A stretch of DNA of 64,000 bases from Plicaturopsis crispa FD-325 SS-3 (lineage: Eukaryota > Basidiomycota > Agaricomycetes > Amylocorticiales > Amylocorticiaceae). The translations under genes were made by a program, and so were the position numbers. The stretch is taken from contig KN832556.1 in assembly GCA_000827205.1 (NCBI GenBank), positions 1,080,120 to 1,144,119 on the forward strand, written 5' to 3'. Of the stretch, positions 22,201 through 34,592 are shown piece by piece (positions within the stretch are counted from its first letter, which is position 1; each line of letters starts with the position of its first letter). The notes under the pieces were generated by a model that did no database searches, was not told the origin of the DNA, and saw nothing but the letters and a program-made list of their open reading frames with translations.

Positions 22201-25200
22201 GGCTCGGGTCCCGTTCTGCGGATGAGCGAATCTCCGAGTATTCCATCGAGAAGATGGAAATGGTTACGGGGAGGTCCCGCCTCGACCAGGCCTTCGCCAA
22301 AAATCACTGGAGTCTCAAAGTCGTGGAGGATGAGATTCGCAAACTCATGGAGAAATTTCTCAAAACGACAGTGGACTCCGAGGAAATTGTCGCATATCTT
22401 CGAATCTACTACCCCGAGCACTACGAGTACATCACCGACGAGGTCCCCGAGTGGATCAAGAAAATCAAGCTTAGCGAGGATGGCGACGGGACTGACGAAG
22501 GCTGGCAACGTGCTGGTCGAAACGGTCGTCCTGCTGATGCCCCGGACAACTCCATGTACTCGTTTTGGAGGGAAGGCCGCGACCTCGCATTTCTCTGGCA
22601 GGCCCACCATCCAGACACGGATGGTACCTCGGACGTGATGGGTACACAAGAAACGCGTGCACCTAGCCATAATACATTCAATGTTCTGGCCGAATCAGAC
22701 ACTAAGCCTGATGCATCGGCAGATGTGTCAGAGACGGATTCGGACACTAGTAGTGACGACGATGATAGCGAGGAGGATCAAATTGCCCCCGAAGAGCGTT
22801 GGAAAAAAGTGTCGGCACCCGTCGCTCCTACTTCCTCTTCGCCACTCCAAACAAAGGCCCCCGCAGCTCCCACTATTCCTCGAAATGTATCACCCATTCC
22901 CGATATCCTCCACCCATCCGACCTACGCAATACTGCAGATTTCTTTCGAGATGCGTTCGGTTTGGACGAAATACCAGCCATACCATCGGCAGATCGCGCG
23001 TTGGACTTCCTCCTCGAAAATGGCGAAATCTGGCACATGTCTCTACCCGAACGTCAGCGGCTTCATGATCGATGGACCGCAAGTGCTCGTATCAATGCCC
23101 ATGACACCCTGGTAGGAGAATTTGAGCGTTTGCGTACAAGGCACGCCGAAGCGCTGCAAAAGTTCAATGAGGGCAAAGACGAGGTGGGTCTTTCCTACTT
23201 TGAGTGTTGACATGCATACCGGGTCCTCACTTTGGGACACGACAGGCTCGTCGCCAGCTTTTGAGGAAAGTTGATATTGTTGGATGTACTACCACGGGCA
23301 AGTTGGCAACTTCCTCCTCTCATTCGAAATTCGTTACTCATCTACGGCAACACCACCCAGGCGCCGCAAAATTGACCTCTTTGCTGAAGGTGTGCATCAT
23401 ATAGCCCTATACTGCTGAGCTGCTACCAATACCTAGCTTAGGGTCTCGAGCCACGTGTAATGCTCGTCGAAGAGGCCGGTCAAGTGCTCGAGGCTCATGT
23501 TCTGGGTAGTCTCGTCCGCTCCGTTGAGCATCTTGTACTGGTCGGAGACCCGCTGCAGCTTCGACCGACACTCAACAATTACAGCAAGTATCAAATCCCT
23601 GCACTGTCACATATCTCCTCGCTGATCGTTATACCTAGTGCTTTCTGTGGAGAATAATCGAGGGGGTTCACTGTATAGTTTCGACGTGTCCTCCATGGAA
23701 CGACTCGCCAAGGCAGGACTGCCCATGTCACAAATCAATGTTCAGCGCCGTATGAGGCCTGCAATCTCCAGTCTAATCAGGTGCGTTGAATGATGCTCCT
23801 CAGCATTGACCGGGCTAGAACGTAGACCAGGAACACCCTATATCCACAACTTCAAGACCACGACCTCGTTAAGCAATATCCTCCGGTCCGCGGCTTCACC
23901 AAGAATGTATTCTTCCTATCGCATAATCACAAGGAGAGTGGTGGCGGCGAAGAGTCTGTGAGCAAGTATAACACTTATGAGGTAGGAGTGTGAACAGGTA
24001 AAACGAGTCCGGTTGGCGAATCTAACACATATTACACAGGTTGAAATGATAGCCGACTTAGTTCTATATCTTCTGCGGTAAGTTATATCATTGTACCAAG
24101 CTGTGACGACCGATTGAATCGTCGTGCACAGGCAAGGCTGCTACTCGAAAGAAGGCGATATTGTCGGTACGTCGAATGATTTCTATACTGTGTTTTCCTT
24201 TCTTGACATCTCCTTCACAGTGCTATGTGCATACCTGGGACAACTCGCGCGTGTCCGGGATGCATTAGCGGGCAAAGTTGCCGTCGTTATCGACGAGCGA
24301 GACCAAGTAGAACTCGCGGACCAAGAGGCTGAGAAGGACGATGCCAGCCAAGGAAGCGTCGATTATGTCAAGGTCGCCCAAAGAGTAAGTCAATAGGCAT
24401 CGCATACCAAGCTTTTTGTAATAATTGCTACCCTTAGGTTCGTCTACGGACTGTCGATAACTATCAAGGCGAGGAAGCAACAGTAAGCGCCTTATGCTCT
24501 GCGATCTAACGCGGACTAACATGATCTCGACCCACAGATTGTCATCTTGTCACTAGTTAGAAACTCCGGTGGTTCTAAGGACGACACCGACCTCCCTTCT
24601 CGTACAAATATTGGATTCCTCAAAGTTAATATGTTCTTTAACTCTTACCGATCCATGCTAACACACTTATGAAAGTCTGAAAACCGGACCAATGTGGCTC
24701 TCTCTCGTGCCCGCGAGGGTCTCTTCATCCTTGGCAATGCAACCGATCTATCGTCGAGGAGTCAAATGTGGCATTCGATCATTGGCGAGCTCGAATCTGA
24801 GGAAGCTGTTGGGGAAGGAATCCCAGTCGCGTGCCATCGTCACCCGGATACAGTACAGTTTATCTCTCAACCTGGTAAACTCCCGAACTTCTCGCCCGAT
24901 GGTGTGCCCACTTTGTTTGTTATCTGGAGAAAACCTCCACTTAAAATCGTTCTAGGGGGTTGTCTCCGTCCTTGTGACGCCCGTCTCAAATGCGGTCATA
25001 TCTGCCCATACAAAGTACGTTTATCCGTGGTCCATAGCTGGAAAAATTGAATTGTAATGACATCAATTCTAGTGTCATCCTGACGATCCGAACCACATAG
25101 CTGTCGCATGTGTCCACCCGTGTCGGAGACTTTGTGAAAGAGGCCATCCGTGCCACAAAGATTGCGCGGAAGATTGCGGCAAATGCCAATTTCCCATTCG

Positions 25201-27683
25201 CGATGTACTTCTCCCCTGTCAGCACCGGAAGCTGATTGTCCCTTGGTACGTGCTCGTGACTCTTCTGTGTGCAGATACTTATCTACTCCGTAAACAAGCC
25301 ATATGATGAGCTCCCTCGACGAGATTATCTGCGACGAGGTCGTCACGAAGAAGCTAACGCATTGCGAACACACCGCACGACTGAGATGCTCAGTTGATCC
25401 AGCTACTCACCTTTGTCAGGCGACGTGCGGTAGCAACATGTTGTGCTGTGGACAACAATGCCAAGCTCGGTGTCACCAATGCCAATCCGCTAACGGCACT
25501 GACGGCGAAACGGGACCTCGCCAAAGAATATCGCACCACCCCCACAGCTGTCGCAAGACGCTCTACTGTGAACATCAATGCCAGAACCCCTGCTCACAAG
25601 ACCACGAATGCACAACTATCTGCAAGGAGCCCTGCTTGCAAGTTTGTGCTCACGCCAAATGCAAGTCGTACTGCTCGACTCCTTGTGCGCCGTGTCAAGA
25701 GCCATGTGTATGGAATTGTCCTCATTACTCGTGTCCGGTACCATGTGGATCTGTGAGTGTCTCGCACTGATAAATGCCCTGCATCTAACCGCCGGACTGG
25801 TAGGTATGTGCCCGGTTGCCTTGCGATCGCAGATGCGAGAAGTTTTTGGAGTGTGGACACCGTTGCCCCTCGGGTGAGCCAAGAACCCCTCAAACATCAT
25901 GAAGATATAGTATATTGATGATAGATTTAGTTTGCGGCGAACCGTGTGCCTCTCAAATATGCCCTTCTTGCGCATCGGAGGACGTCAAGCAGAATATTGT
26001 CGATTTCATCATGCAGCGCACACTGGAGGATATCGATGTCGAGCAGGGAACACTGGATGAGCTTCTCATCACAAATCCGACCTGTGGCCACGTCTTCACT
26101 GTCGAAACTTTGGACGGACACTGCTCGATCGCCGAATATTACCAGCAAGCCCCTGACGGGACATGGATGGGACTTCAGGCCCCTCCGGACGCGTACAAGG
26201 CACCACCCAAGTGTCCGAATTGCCGTTCCGCCATCACAGCTCCTCGTTACGGCCGCGTCTTCAAGCCGGCTAACTTGCGTATATTGGAAAACGATGTCGC
26301 AGGACAGATGTCGCATTCGCTTAGTCAAGTTCACAGCACGATTGACGCGGTGACCAACAGAGATGTCGAAATCCAAGAGCGGGTAACAGCCGCTGCGCGC
26401 ACGATAACGGCTGGAGAGCCATCCCAGGACAAGAAATTGCGCAAGCAACGGGAGAAATGTCGATCAAAAGCTCTTCGGTTGGACATCTCAGGTGATCAGC
26501 CAGCTCCCCTCGACTCCATTGATCCGGGGAACAGACTTTACCACGGAGCATTCCCTGTCGGTGCTGCTGCGTGGCGCAAACAAGTCCAGCCACTCTTCAG
26601 AGCGTACCAACAAACCCTCGCAATCGCAGCTACACGGTCTGCGCATGTCAATGCGTGGCAGTCGGCATTTTCGTGCTTGTACTCGCAGGAAATGGAGCTC
26701 GCCCTTGCCGACCCCGCCTATGCGCCGAGGCGACCCGAAGAGTACGCTATGCGGGTGGCCCGTATGAAAGTAGGGCAGCCTCAACCGCGTGCAGATAGAA
26801 GATTCCTCGTCGAGGCATTCTGGGCATCCCTCAACATCCGCTTCACTCTAGCCGGATATGCACGCAAATGGCTCGACACTCTTAGCGACCGCCCGACGTA
26901 CTCCCCACATGACAGGCAAATCTGGGCCACGTATATCGACTTCGTCCTCAGCACATGCGTCCGGGACGCCACTGCTGCCATCGACGTTGCTCGTGCATCG
27001 GAATCGCACCGACAGGTCGTGCAGACTTCATTGTTTGTCTTACGCGCCGAGCTCGAGAAGTTCCGTTTCAACATTGACGAATCGCGTCGGGCCGGCGCAC
27101 TGCGAGAACATCGCGAGGAGCTCATTGCCAGTGCCTCCCAAAAGAAGATTCGCGCGCGTGAAATGAAGCTCAAGGAGCAATCATCGCTCGAGGCTCGACG
27201 CGTTTTCAAGGCAAATCCTGACATCCGAGAGACGTTTGAGCAAACTAGCGCTTTAATCATCGAGGAATACGGCAAGATCGAGGAATCCCTGCGTCGCGAC
27301 ACGTTCTACGAGCCAGTCTCCGTCGAAGAACGAATGGGTATCATCAAGGCTCTCAATTTTTGTGAGTTGACTCTTGTACTTAGATGGTCACCATCGTGCT
27401 AAGAGGTCCTCAGCGCACACCGGCCATTTCTACAATTGCCCCAACGGCCATTCATTCGTCATAGGAGAAGTTCGTGTCATTTTCGTTGATTTCGCCTTCG
27501 ACTCACCGACTGATCATCTCTTCGCAGTGCGGAGGAGCTATGGAGCGCGCTCGATGCCCAGAATGTGGTGCTGCAATCGGTGGGGCAAACCATACATTGG
27601 AGGCCAACAATACTCGTGACGTTCAAATGGAGGCGCTGCTACGTCAAGGCGCCGAACGTAGTCCTTGGGCATGGGCGCAGTAG
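19278..27683 (+). CDS. ZNFX1/NF-X1-type SF1 RNA helicase with CCCH, NF-X1 and RZ zinc fingers
   Basis: Very large protein (more than 2,000 residues, about 20 introns). Order of parts: two CCCH fingers at the N-terminus (CNFFNKPGGCRRGQACPYKH and CEFYWTTGKCTREFDCKYRH); a ZNFX1-type linker domain (PFLTEGG...YRFTTTFDVYQFMTAL; LEN-RRMGDVVRW-like region); and a UPF1-like SF1 helicase core. Core motifs are motif I LIQG/PPGTGKSYTG, split by an intron at about 21988-22042; MIAMTNHALDHML; DIVGCTTTGAAK; motif II VMLVEEAGQVLEAH; motif III LVLVGDPLQLRP; VRLRTVDNYQGEEAT; and NVALSRAREGLFILGN. Then come several NF-X1 Cys/His repeats (25000-25960, e.g. C-x-H-x3-C clusters). A long alpha-helical region follows, and a C-terminal RZ finger (GHFYNCPNGHSFVIGECGGAMERARCPECGAAIGG). 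Homologues (S. pombe Hrr1, nematode ZNFX-1, animal ZNFX1) act in small-RNA silencing or RNA sensing. A similar role here is inference. Confidence 0.9.
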
Positions 27684-27953
27684 ACACATGCGTAGGTGAC
27701 CACGAGTCAAGTTGTATACACGCTGAGGAGTTCTTCATGCTTGAGGTCCATGTTTTGCTTTCCTATACCGTCATGTCACATGTCACACATAAATGTACCA
27801 ATTACCGAATTATCCAACACTTTCTTGTCCCCCTAGCTAGCGAAGCAGTTGAGTCAACTCGGCCAGTCCATTCATTATCTATACATGTCATATGGTACAC
27901 AAAAACACACCGAGAATAGAGGTGCACAGAGCAGATAACAATCAAGACCAGCC

Positions 27954-29248
27954 TCAGACCAGCTTCGCCTCTCGTTTGGCCTGCTGCACTTGCGCAAGCC
28001 GATGACTCCGCAACGTCATGTTGGATCCTTGCGCCGACTTTTTCGCGTTCGCTGCAGCAGGGACAGCCGGCGCTACAGATGATTGCGATAGTGATATCCG
28101 AGTCTCGTCGGATGCAAAGCCGGGAATGCGAATATTGTGATTTCGTTCTGTAGAGCAGCGGCAAATAAGCGACAGGGCTCGCATCGAATACGGGGCATAC
28201 TTACCTAGGTGAAGCTGCAAGTCACGCACTTCGAGCGTCTCGCTGCCACGGTGCTTTGCGAGGCGGCACCCGAAGTTGGTGACAGAGTCTATGAACTCGT
28301 CCGCGATGTTCAAGAGCAACTAATGAGAAAGAAAACACAGATCAATTAATATTAGACGACCGCAAGAAGACAAGGGAGACTCACATCCTCTACATCAGCT
28401 TCTATCTTCACGCTCGGGTCCACGCTGGACACCAAATCCTGTATCGACCTGCGCATGCTCTGGTCGCCCGGCGTACTCTTCCTCCGCGAGCGGTTATCGT
28501 CCAAATTGAGCATACTCGCGTCGTCACTCCCACGCGAAATTTGCGCAGGTGTACCTGCGTGTGGCGCCACCGTCAGCTTCCTCCTCCTCATCCTCCTACG
28601 AGTATCAGGATCTTGAAGGCACGCACCAGATACCCTTCCGCTGGGGATGCCGCCGGTGAGTGTGGGTCTGCCTTGCTGCGCGGTGGACCACTGGACGGGC
28701 CCGGGGTTCGTGGAATTAATCGTCTGGCTTATGGGGTAGCTGCTGAGTCCAGGCGCCGAGCTGAGGAGAGGCGCAGGGGATCCGCCTTTGATGCCTGCAG
28801 AGTGTCCGCCCAGAGCAGCCTTCACGACAATGATGAGTTTTGGAACGAAAAGGTGGGGACAAGGGGGATTCAAGAAGGAAAGGGGATATACCTTTGAAGG
28901 GCCGGCCACAGCATTGGAGTTCGCGGCAGCAGCAGTTGCAGCCTTGTGTTTGTCGGCGTATTCTTTCAGCTGTCCAAATTCAAAGGGGGCCCTCCCTTTC
29001 AACCCCATTGCACACAACACATCATATTACGATTGAAAACGGCGTACCTGCAGGACCTGCTGGTGGTTAAGTTTGCCCTGTTTCGCGAGCTCGCCAAGCT
29101 GGCTCATGTTCGCGATGAGCAATTGTGCAATGCGATCGCCGGAAAGAGGGTCCCCGGTCTGTGTTTTGAAGGCGTTTCCTAGTGCCGTTATGATGCTGGC
29201 GGCATTGGGATTCGGTCCTTGAGCGGGAATGGCAGTGTTTTGCGACAT
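27954..29248 (-). CDS. TAF12: TFIID/SAGA subunit TAF12 (histone-fold)
   Basis: Transcription factor subunit that pairs with TAF4 (TFIID) or Ada1 (SAGA) through a histone fold. Start ATG 29248 ([27 protein letters not shown]). The N-terminal part is a Gln/Ser/Pro/Gly-rich linker spread over several exons ([33 protein letters not shown]). The histone fold is at the 3' half: [26 protein letters not shown], then across an intron [38 protein letters not shown], and across another [15 protein letters not shown]. That arrangement, with R[14 protein letters not shown], is the TAF12 signature. The C-terminus is basic and ends [13 protein letters not shown] 27954-27956. Confidence 0.92.
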
Positions 29249-29530
29249 GTTGTGGATTCTTGCGACGGTCCTTCGTCAAGGTCGGTAAAGAAAGCGGGGC
29301 GGGGTCAATGCACGTCGTTACGTAAGTCACACGCCTCGAGGCTCGCAAACGCCCATCTGCAAGATCCTTTGCCTTTTTTATCCGTCAACTCGCGAAGTTG
29401 AAAACAAACGATATCTATAATATGCTACAGTCATCTAAATGCTACGTGAGATAAATGCTACATGTGTAATTGATACAAGGTGATAGTACTTCCTGGGTAA
29501 TAATACAGCCGCATCGTGGTATAGTGCACA

Positions 29531-32151
29531 TCAAGCAACCAGGAGGAAAGCTACAGCCACCCCAAAAATCACCACCCACTCCCCACTCCCAGCGCGCGCA
29601 AACGAGCTCAACCCCGCGCTGCTGCTCTGCACCTGGTCGTTTTGCTGGGGCATGCCCGACCCCGGAAGCGAGCCGATCGGAAGAATGTCCTGTGTGCCGA
29701 TCTGGCCTGACCCCACCATGATTTGTACGCCGATCGAGGGGACGCCGTCGACGACGACGAAGAGGACTGTAAGGGTAGATTTAGCCAAGTAGCATATGGA
29801 ATGGGAATCTAGAGAAACGTAAACGTACGGGCAGGACCGGGTGCGAGGATCGCGGGGTTAGGTGGGAGCTGGCTAACGTGCAGCACAACACTACCATCCG
29901 GGTTCCCGGTATACGTCGAGTCGAGCTCTACCAATCGCTGTCCCATGTTCTTTTCTCGCACCAACACCAAATGAGTATCCAAGTCGACACAACGCGTGGT
30001 ATATGCACTCACGATCGAATGCGTCGAGAACCCCGTCCGCACGACAACAACACTAGCATTCTGCGCGTTCCAGATATTCCCGCCCAGATCGTCCTTGCTC
30101 AGCTGTACGTCGAAGGACGGCCCGCCATAGCTGAGGTTCGCGGGCAAGCCACGCGGCTCCGGCCGCCGCTCGTTGTAGTACAGCGGATAGAACTTCTCGA
30201 CCCGGTATTCCGTGGCGTACGTGACGTCGGTGTTGTAGTCCGCGTTGGGGTTGGAGCCAGATACAAACACTGAGCCTATGCAAGTGCAGACGGTCAATGA
30301 TCCGCTTGAGTAGGGGAAAATACACGAGACGAACCGTCAGGCAGAAGGGTCGCGCCGGAGTGGTATAGACGCGGTACAGTGCTGGGGGAGAGACCTTTCC
30401 GTGACCAGCGCGTGCCCGCAGGAGCAGTAGGGTCATAAATAACGGGGGACAGCACAGGGTTGTCAGCGTAGGATTGTCCTATCGACCACGAAGTGTTCCC
30501 ATACCCCGCCGTCCCTATTTCGCACGTTCAGTTCAACTTGGTATGCACGGAAGACAGCAGTGGGATCAAGCATACTTACCGGTTTGCGCGCCGTTAAGAC
30601 ATAGGATCTGCCCATTCGGCAGGATGATAAGGTTGGCCATGCTGCGGCCCTCGGGCAGCGGGTCGTCTTCGCTATACGTGCTCGCCACGTCCGGGGTGAT
30701 TTGGACACAGGAATTCGACGCGGGGTAGGTAGCAATATCCCAATCCTGAGTCCATCTGCAGATACCATGCGCCCCATAAGTCACGCACTCCGTGCCCGAG
30801 GGAACCAACGCACCGATCAGACTGCAAGTTCGTCCCACCACAGAACAAGATCGTCGCAGTCCAGTTATTCTTAGGCGTCAGCGGCATCATCACCGTCCCC
30901 GCGCTCGCCGGGTACGTCCTCACCGCATCCGGAATATCGTCCAACTTGTACTCTTTCTTGTTCTTGTAGTCCAGCATCGCGGTCGCCCAGTTCGACTGCA
31001 GGAGGACGTTGCCGGAGGGAAGGAGGAACGTGATCGGGTACAGGTTGACGGGCAGGGTGGCGGTGAGGATGGGGGATACGATGGGGGTGCCTGTGCCCCG
31101 CGGAGGGAGGAATTCGTAGGTGGGGTTGGTTTGGTTTGCGTCGTTGACGTAGCCGCCCCATTGGCAGCCTCCGAGCTGGTAGTATGCGATAGTGAGTGTT
31201 TTGGATTTGGGGGACAGCAGGGAAAACGTACAATCATGACGCTTCCGTCCTCGAGAGTTTCTCTATTTTTTGGGGAACCCGTGAGTTAGGAGCTAGCCCA
31301 CTACTGGGAACAACTCACAAAGAAGGATACCATCGCCTCGTCGACAGGCCGGCTGTAAGGACCCAATCACAACTATCATCATCGCACGGTGTTAGAAGTC
31401 TACAAAGCAGCCGTTAGAGATAATCTGGTGGCGGTAAGCAGCGGGAACTGACCGAACCCTGCGTTTAGTATGGATCAGTAAATACGGCAAGAGACCAGCA
31501 TTCGATATCGAGCCCAAATACGCACGATTTTCCACCATCTGGGTCATTGTACCGTCCGCCACCATTTTGACTGTTCGCCTGCCCCCCTCCATACGTGACG
31601 GCCTGGTTCCCACCTACGTTGACCCAGGTCCCGTTCCCCAATAAATTTCCTCCCTTTACGCCGAGCGGCATTCAGCCATAGTTTCGTATAGATATTTACG
31701 ATGACTTACCGCGCAGAAGGAATTCGTGACAACATCCATCCCGCGGGCTTTGTTAGACGTCATGCTAAATTCTGGAATATAGGTCAATGCCAGCTACCAA
31801 GCTCTGCACAAAGAAGGCATACCCGCAGCCCACGCCGGGTGTCCATTGACCTGCGTCGGGTTGTTTTCCGTCTTGTCGACGATGTAAACTTTATCTGGAG
31901 TTCCTAGGAATAGCTAAGAAGTTTCGTTCGATTATTAACGCTGTTCAATTCCAGGGACCAAAACCCACCTGCTGCGCACTGACGAGACTGTTCCCGATGA
32001 TCTCGAACTGCCCGACAGAGCCTGTTTTCTTCGGCTGTCCTGGAGATGGTGTGGTGTTAGCGATAGACTGTGTGTAAGCTCGACCCGCGCCGGCGAGAAA
32101 ATAGATGCAAAATGTAGCCGCCGGGGCAATGTGTCGGGATAGTAGGATCAT
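29531..32151 (-). CDS. Glyoxal oxidase / copper radical oxidase, probably GPI-anchored
   Basis: Extracellular copper radical oxidase that oxidises aldehydes and produces H2O2, which in wood-decay fungi feeds peroxidases. ATG 32151 begins a signal peptide (MILLSRHIAPAATFCIYFLAGAGRAYTQS). Then TGSVGQFEIIGNSLVSAQQ, LFLGTPDKVYIVDKTENNPTQVNGHPAWAAEFSM, and FCAGGNLLGNGTWVNVGG, with the Cys expected to form the Cys-Tyr cofactor cross-link. The motif LYHSGATLLPDG (about 30330-30370) supplies the axial Tyr-His. RTGFSTHSI followed by NMGQR supplies the other copper-ligand His. PTY-type beta-propeller repeats fill the middle. After the last catalytic exon the chain ends in a Ser/Gly-rich spacer and a hydrophobic tail (WVVIFGVAVAFLLVA), which suggests a GPI anchor. 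About ten introns. Confidence 0.9.
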
Positions 32152-32697
32152 TGTCGTAGATAATTGTGTGTTGGGTATAGTGTGAAATGAGTGGACAGGC
32201 TGGCGGGACTAGCGCGCAGCCATGGAAGTAGAAACTTGAAGACTTTCGACGGTGGCGTCGCCAGACTTTCGTGTCGCGTTTGGGATCACATGTGATATTC
32301 AGACTCCGTGCCATTCAACTTGCAGCAGCCTTGTGCAACACCCTGCGTCTCTCCACCATGTAAAAAGTCGTTACCATCGTAAATCTAATAGTACTGTCGT
32401 CGAGTTTCAGCAAAGCAGGTATCAATAACTTGAGTGTTGATTCAGAAGTCAAGCTCGAGGCTGAGGTGCGCGGAGATTTGATCTTCGGACTCTTCACATC
32501 TCTTCACATGTCATTTTATTAGGCACCGAGGCGATTTTGATACCCTTCTGAATTCGACGTCAAGCAGCAAGCTTTTCAGTGGACAAGGCTGTGTAAACAT
32601 GTCGCAGACCGAATATTTCAGCTGTGCATCCTGTGTGCATCTATCCCTTCAACGCACACATCCTGCCCAACGACTGCTGTAGCCTCAGCGCCCCGTG
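32152..32697. promoter_or_regulatory. Divergent promoter, glyoxal oxidase / 7TM receptor
   Basis: 546 bp between two head-to-head genes. No repeat, RNA gene or convincing extra exon was seen. A minus-strand frame at 32315-32497 has no recognisable content. Confidence 0.4.
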
Positions 32698-34376
32698 ATG
32701 GCCTACGTACAAATAAACGCCAGTGCACCAGACTTGACGCTGTACGGAGGAGTCGTGTGCAAATGGGACGAATTCCAGATATCCCGGAGCAGCCCAGACG
32801 CCCCGTTGCACTGCCTGACTCGCGGGGAAAGCATTGGCCTTACTGTGAGTGCACCGTCATCCCCACGAGTACTTCGAAACTGATAAGATACTGGACGCAC
32901 ATAGCTCACTGCAGAGGCTTCTATTATTTCGGCCATAGCGGTCCTCATCGTCTTGAGTCTCATAATTGTCCGTATCTTTGCGTCATCGTCATTCTCCAGG
33001 AACTCATAAATGGCCTGCAGCGCAACTACGTACACCACCTTCGGCTATATCCACGCGGCAAATGGCGATTGATCCAAGAGCCCATGGATTTGTACATGGT
33101 ACGCGCTGCCACCTAGTCCGAAATGCACCGGATCACGATTTAATTGTGCCCCAGCTTTCGCTCTTCGCATCGGATCTGATCCAGGCAATGGGGACGGTAC
33201 TTGACGTGAAGTGGGCCCATGCAGGGAAACTCGAGAACGGGTCATTCTGTACCGCGCAAGGTGCGTAGTGGTGTCCCTACTAATCAATACATAACGCTGA
33301 GCTACCTGCTAGGCGTCGTTCAGCAGCTGGGAGAGACCAGCGTGGCGATGGCAACATTCGTGCGCCTCTACACTACACATATGCGTCAAAATGGTACTAA
33401 CACGCGTGCGCGCAGGCTATCGCGATCCACTCGTTCTCCGCCGTGTGGTGGAGCAAGGGCGTGCACTCCATGAAAGTCGCGTGGGCCGTCGTCGGTCTGC
33501 TCTGGCTGTATGTAGTGCTGTTCGTCGGCCTCGGAGAAGGCCTGCACCGTTCAGGCGCGTACGTCACCCCAATCGGCACGAAGAATACGTCATACGAAAC
33601 GCCCACACCAGTAAGTTGCTTTCCCTTCTGTCCACTATCAGATATACTGATCCAAGCATTCTAGTATTGGTGCTGGGTGGGCAGTAGCTACGGCAAAGAG
33701 CGCATATGGGGCGAATATTTCTGGCTGTGGCTGACACTCGCGACGTCCATCATAGTGTACATACCGCTGTACTTCTGGAAACGCGGCAACCTGGATATCG
33801 ACGGCAGCAGGTGGTTCAGCGTCAAGTTCCACCGCACGGACGGCGCGCGGCACGACCCCGACATCGGCAAGCGGCGCTCCTTCGACATGCTCGCGTACGT
33901 CGCGCGTCCCCTCTAAATGTTCGCTGCGCGTCTCCCAAATTGTGCTGACACCCGCCGCGCTATGCAGGTACCCGCTGGTATACTGCGTGATCGTGCTCCC
34001 GCTGAGCATCGTGCGCTGGTACACGTTCGACGGCAAGGCCGTCCCCTCCGTCGGAACGTTCTTCGTGATATTCGTCTACGGGCTCTCCGGGTTCTTCAAC
34101 GTGCTGCTCTTCCTCACCACGCGCCCGCACCTGCTGCTGTTCACCCCGCGCGCCGCGCGCGTCGTGGAGGGATTACCGCCGTCGTCGACGTTTGACTTGC
34201 CTGCGGAGACGTTCGGTCTGCCTGCGGAGGCGCGCGAGGAGGAGGAGGAGCACGCGCCGGTGACGCCAGCGCTGCGGATGGGGTGCTTGCCCGACGAGGA
34301 GGACAGCGGGTGGACACCGTCGATCGAGATGGGCGCGGACGGCGGCTCGTTCACCTCGAGGGAGTCTCACCATTGA
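32698..34376 (+). CDS. Seven-helix receptor, Git3/cAMP-receptor-like GPCR
   Basis: Integral membrane protein with the layout of fungal glucose/Git3 or cAMP-receptor-like GPCRs. ATG 32698 gives a short external tail (MAYVQINASAPDLTLYGG). After an intron the first helix is ASIISAIAVLIVLSLII, and a basic loop follows (YPRGKWRLIQEPMDLY). Helix 2 is LSLFASDLIQAMG. Helix 3 is preceded by the conserved Cys (SFCTAQGVVQQLGETSVAMATFV-IAIHSF). Helix 4 is VAWAVVGLLWLYVVLFVG, then an external loop YWCWVGSSYGKERIWGEYFWLW. Helix 5 is ATSIIVYIPLYFWK. Helices 6 and 7 are YPLVYCVIVLPLSIVRWY and FFVIFVYGLSGFFNVLLFL. The cytosolic tail is acidic and Pro-rich. No ligand can be inferred. The start is supported by clean splicing, but an alternative 5' exon cannot be excluded. 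Confidence 0.77.
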
Positions 34377-34382
34377 TACTGT

Positions 34383-34436
34383 CTCTTCCTCGATGTGCAT
34401 CTATTCCTCGGTGTGCATCTCTTCCTCGGTGTGTAT
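34383..34436 (+). repeat. Three tandem 18-bp units
   Basis: Units at 34383-34400, 34401-34418 and 34419-34436 (consensus CTCTTCCTCGGTGTGCAT) differ from each other at one to three positions. They lie just after the receptor stop codon, in its probable 3' UTR. Confidence 0.85.
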
Positions 34437-34454
34437 ATTGGACATGTAAGTATT

Positions 34455-34592
34455 AGGCACTGTATCCACTTGTAATTTATTATGGTGAGTGAGATTACTG
34501 TATCTCCCATCGCTCGCCATCTGACGGTCTATTTGATAGTCACTATCATACCATCAGATACATATACCGTTACGGCCTGCGCTTTGGCCTTG
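34455..34592 (+). repeat. Direct repeat, copy A
   Basis: Shares blocks in the same order with the copy at 35343-35490: GCACTGTATCCACTTG, GGTGAGTG.GAT, GCTCGCC.TCTGAC, GATAGTCAC, CCATCAG and CAGATACATA, ending in a similar CTTT.GGC. The match is imperfect, with small gaps, so this is an old duplication. Confidence 0.75.
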
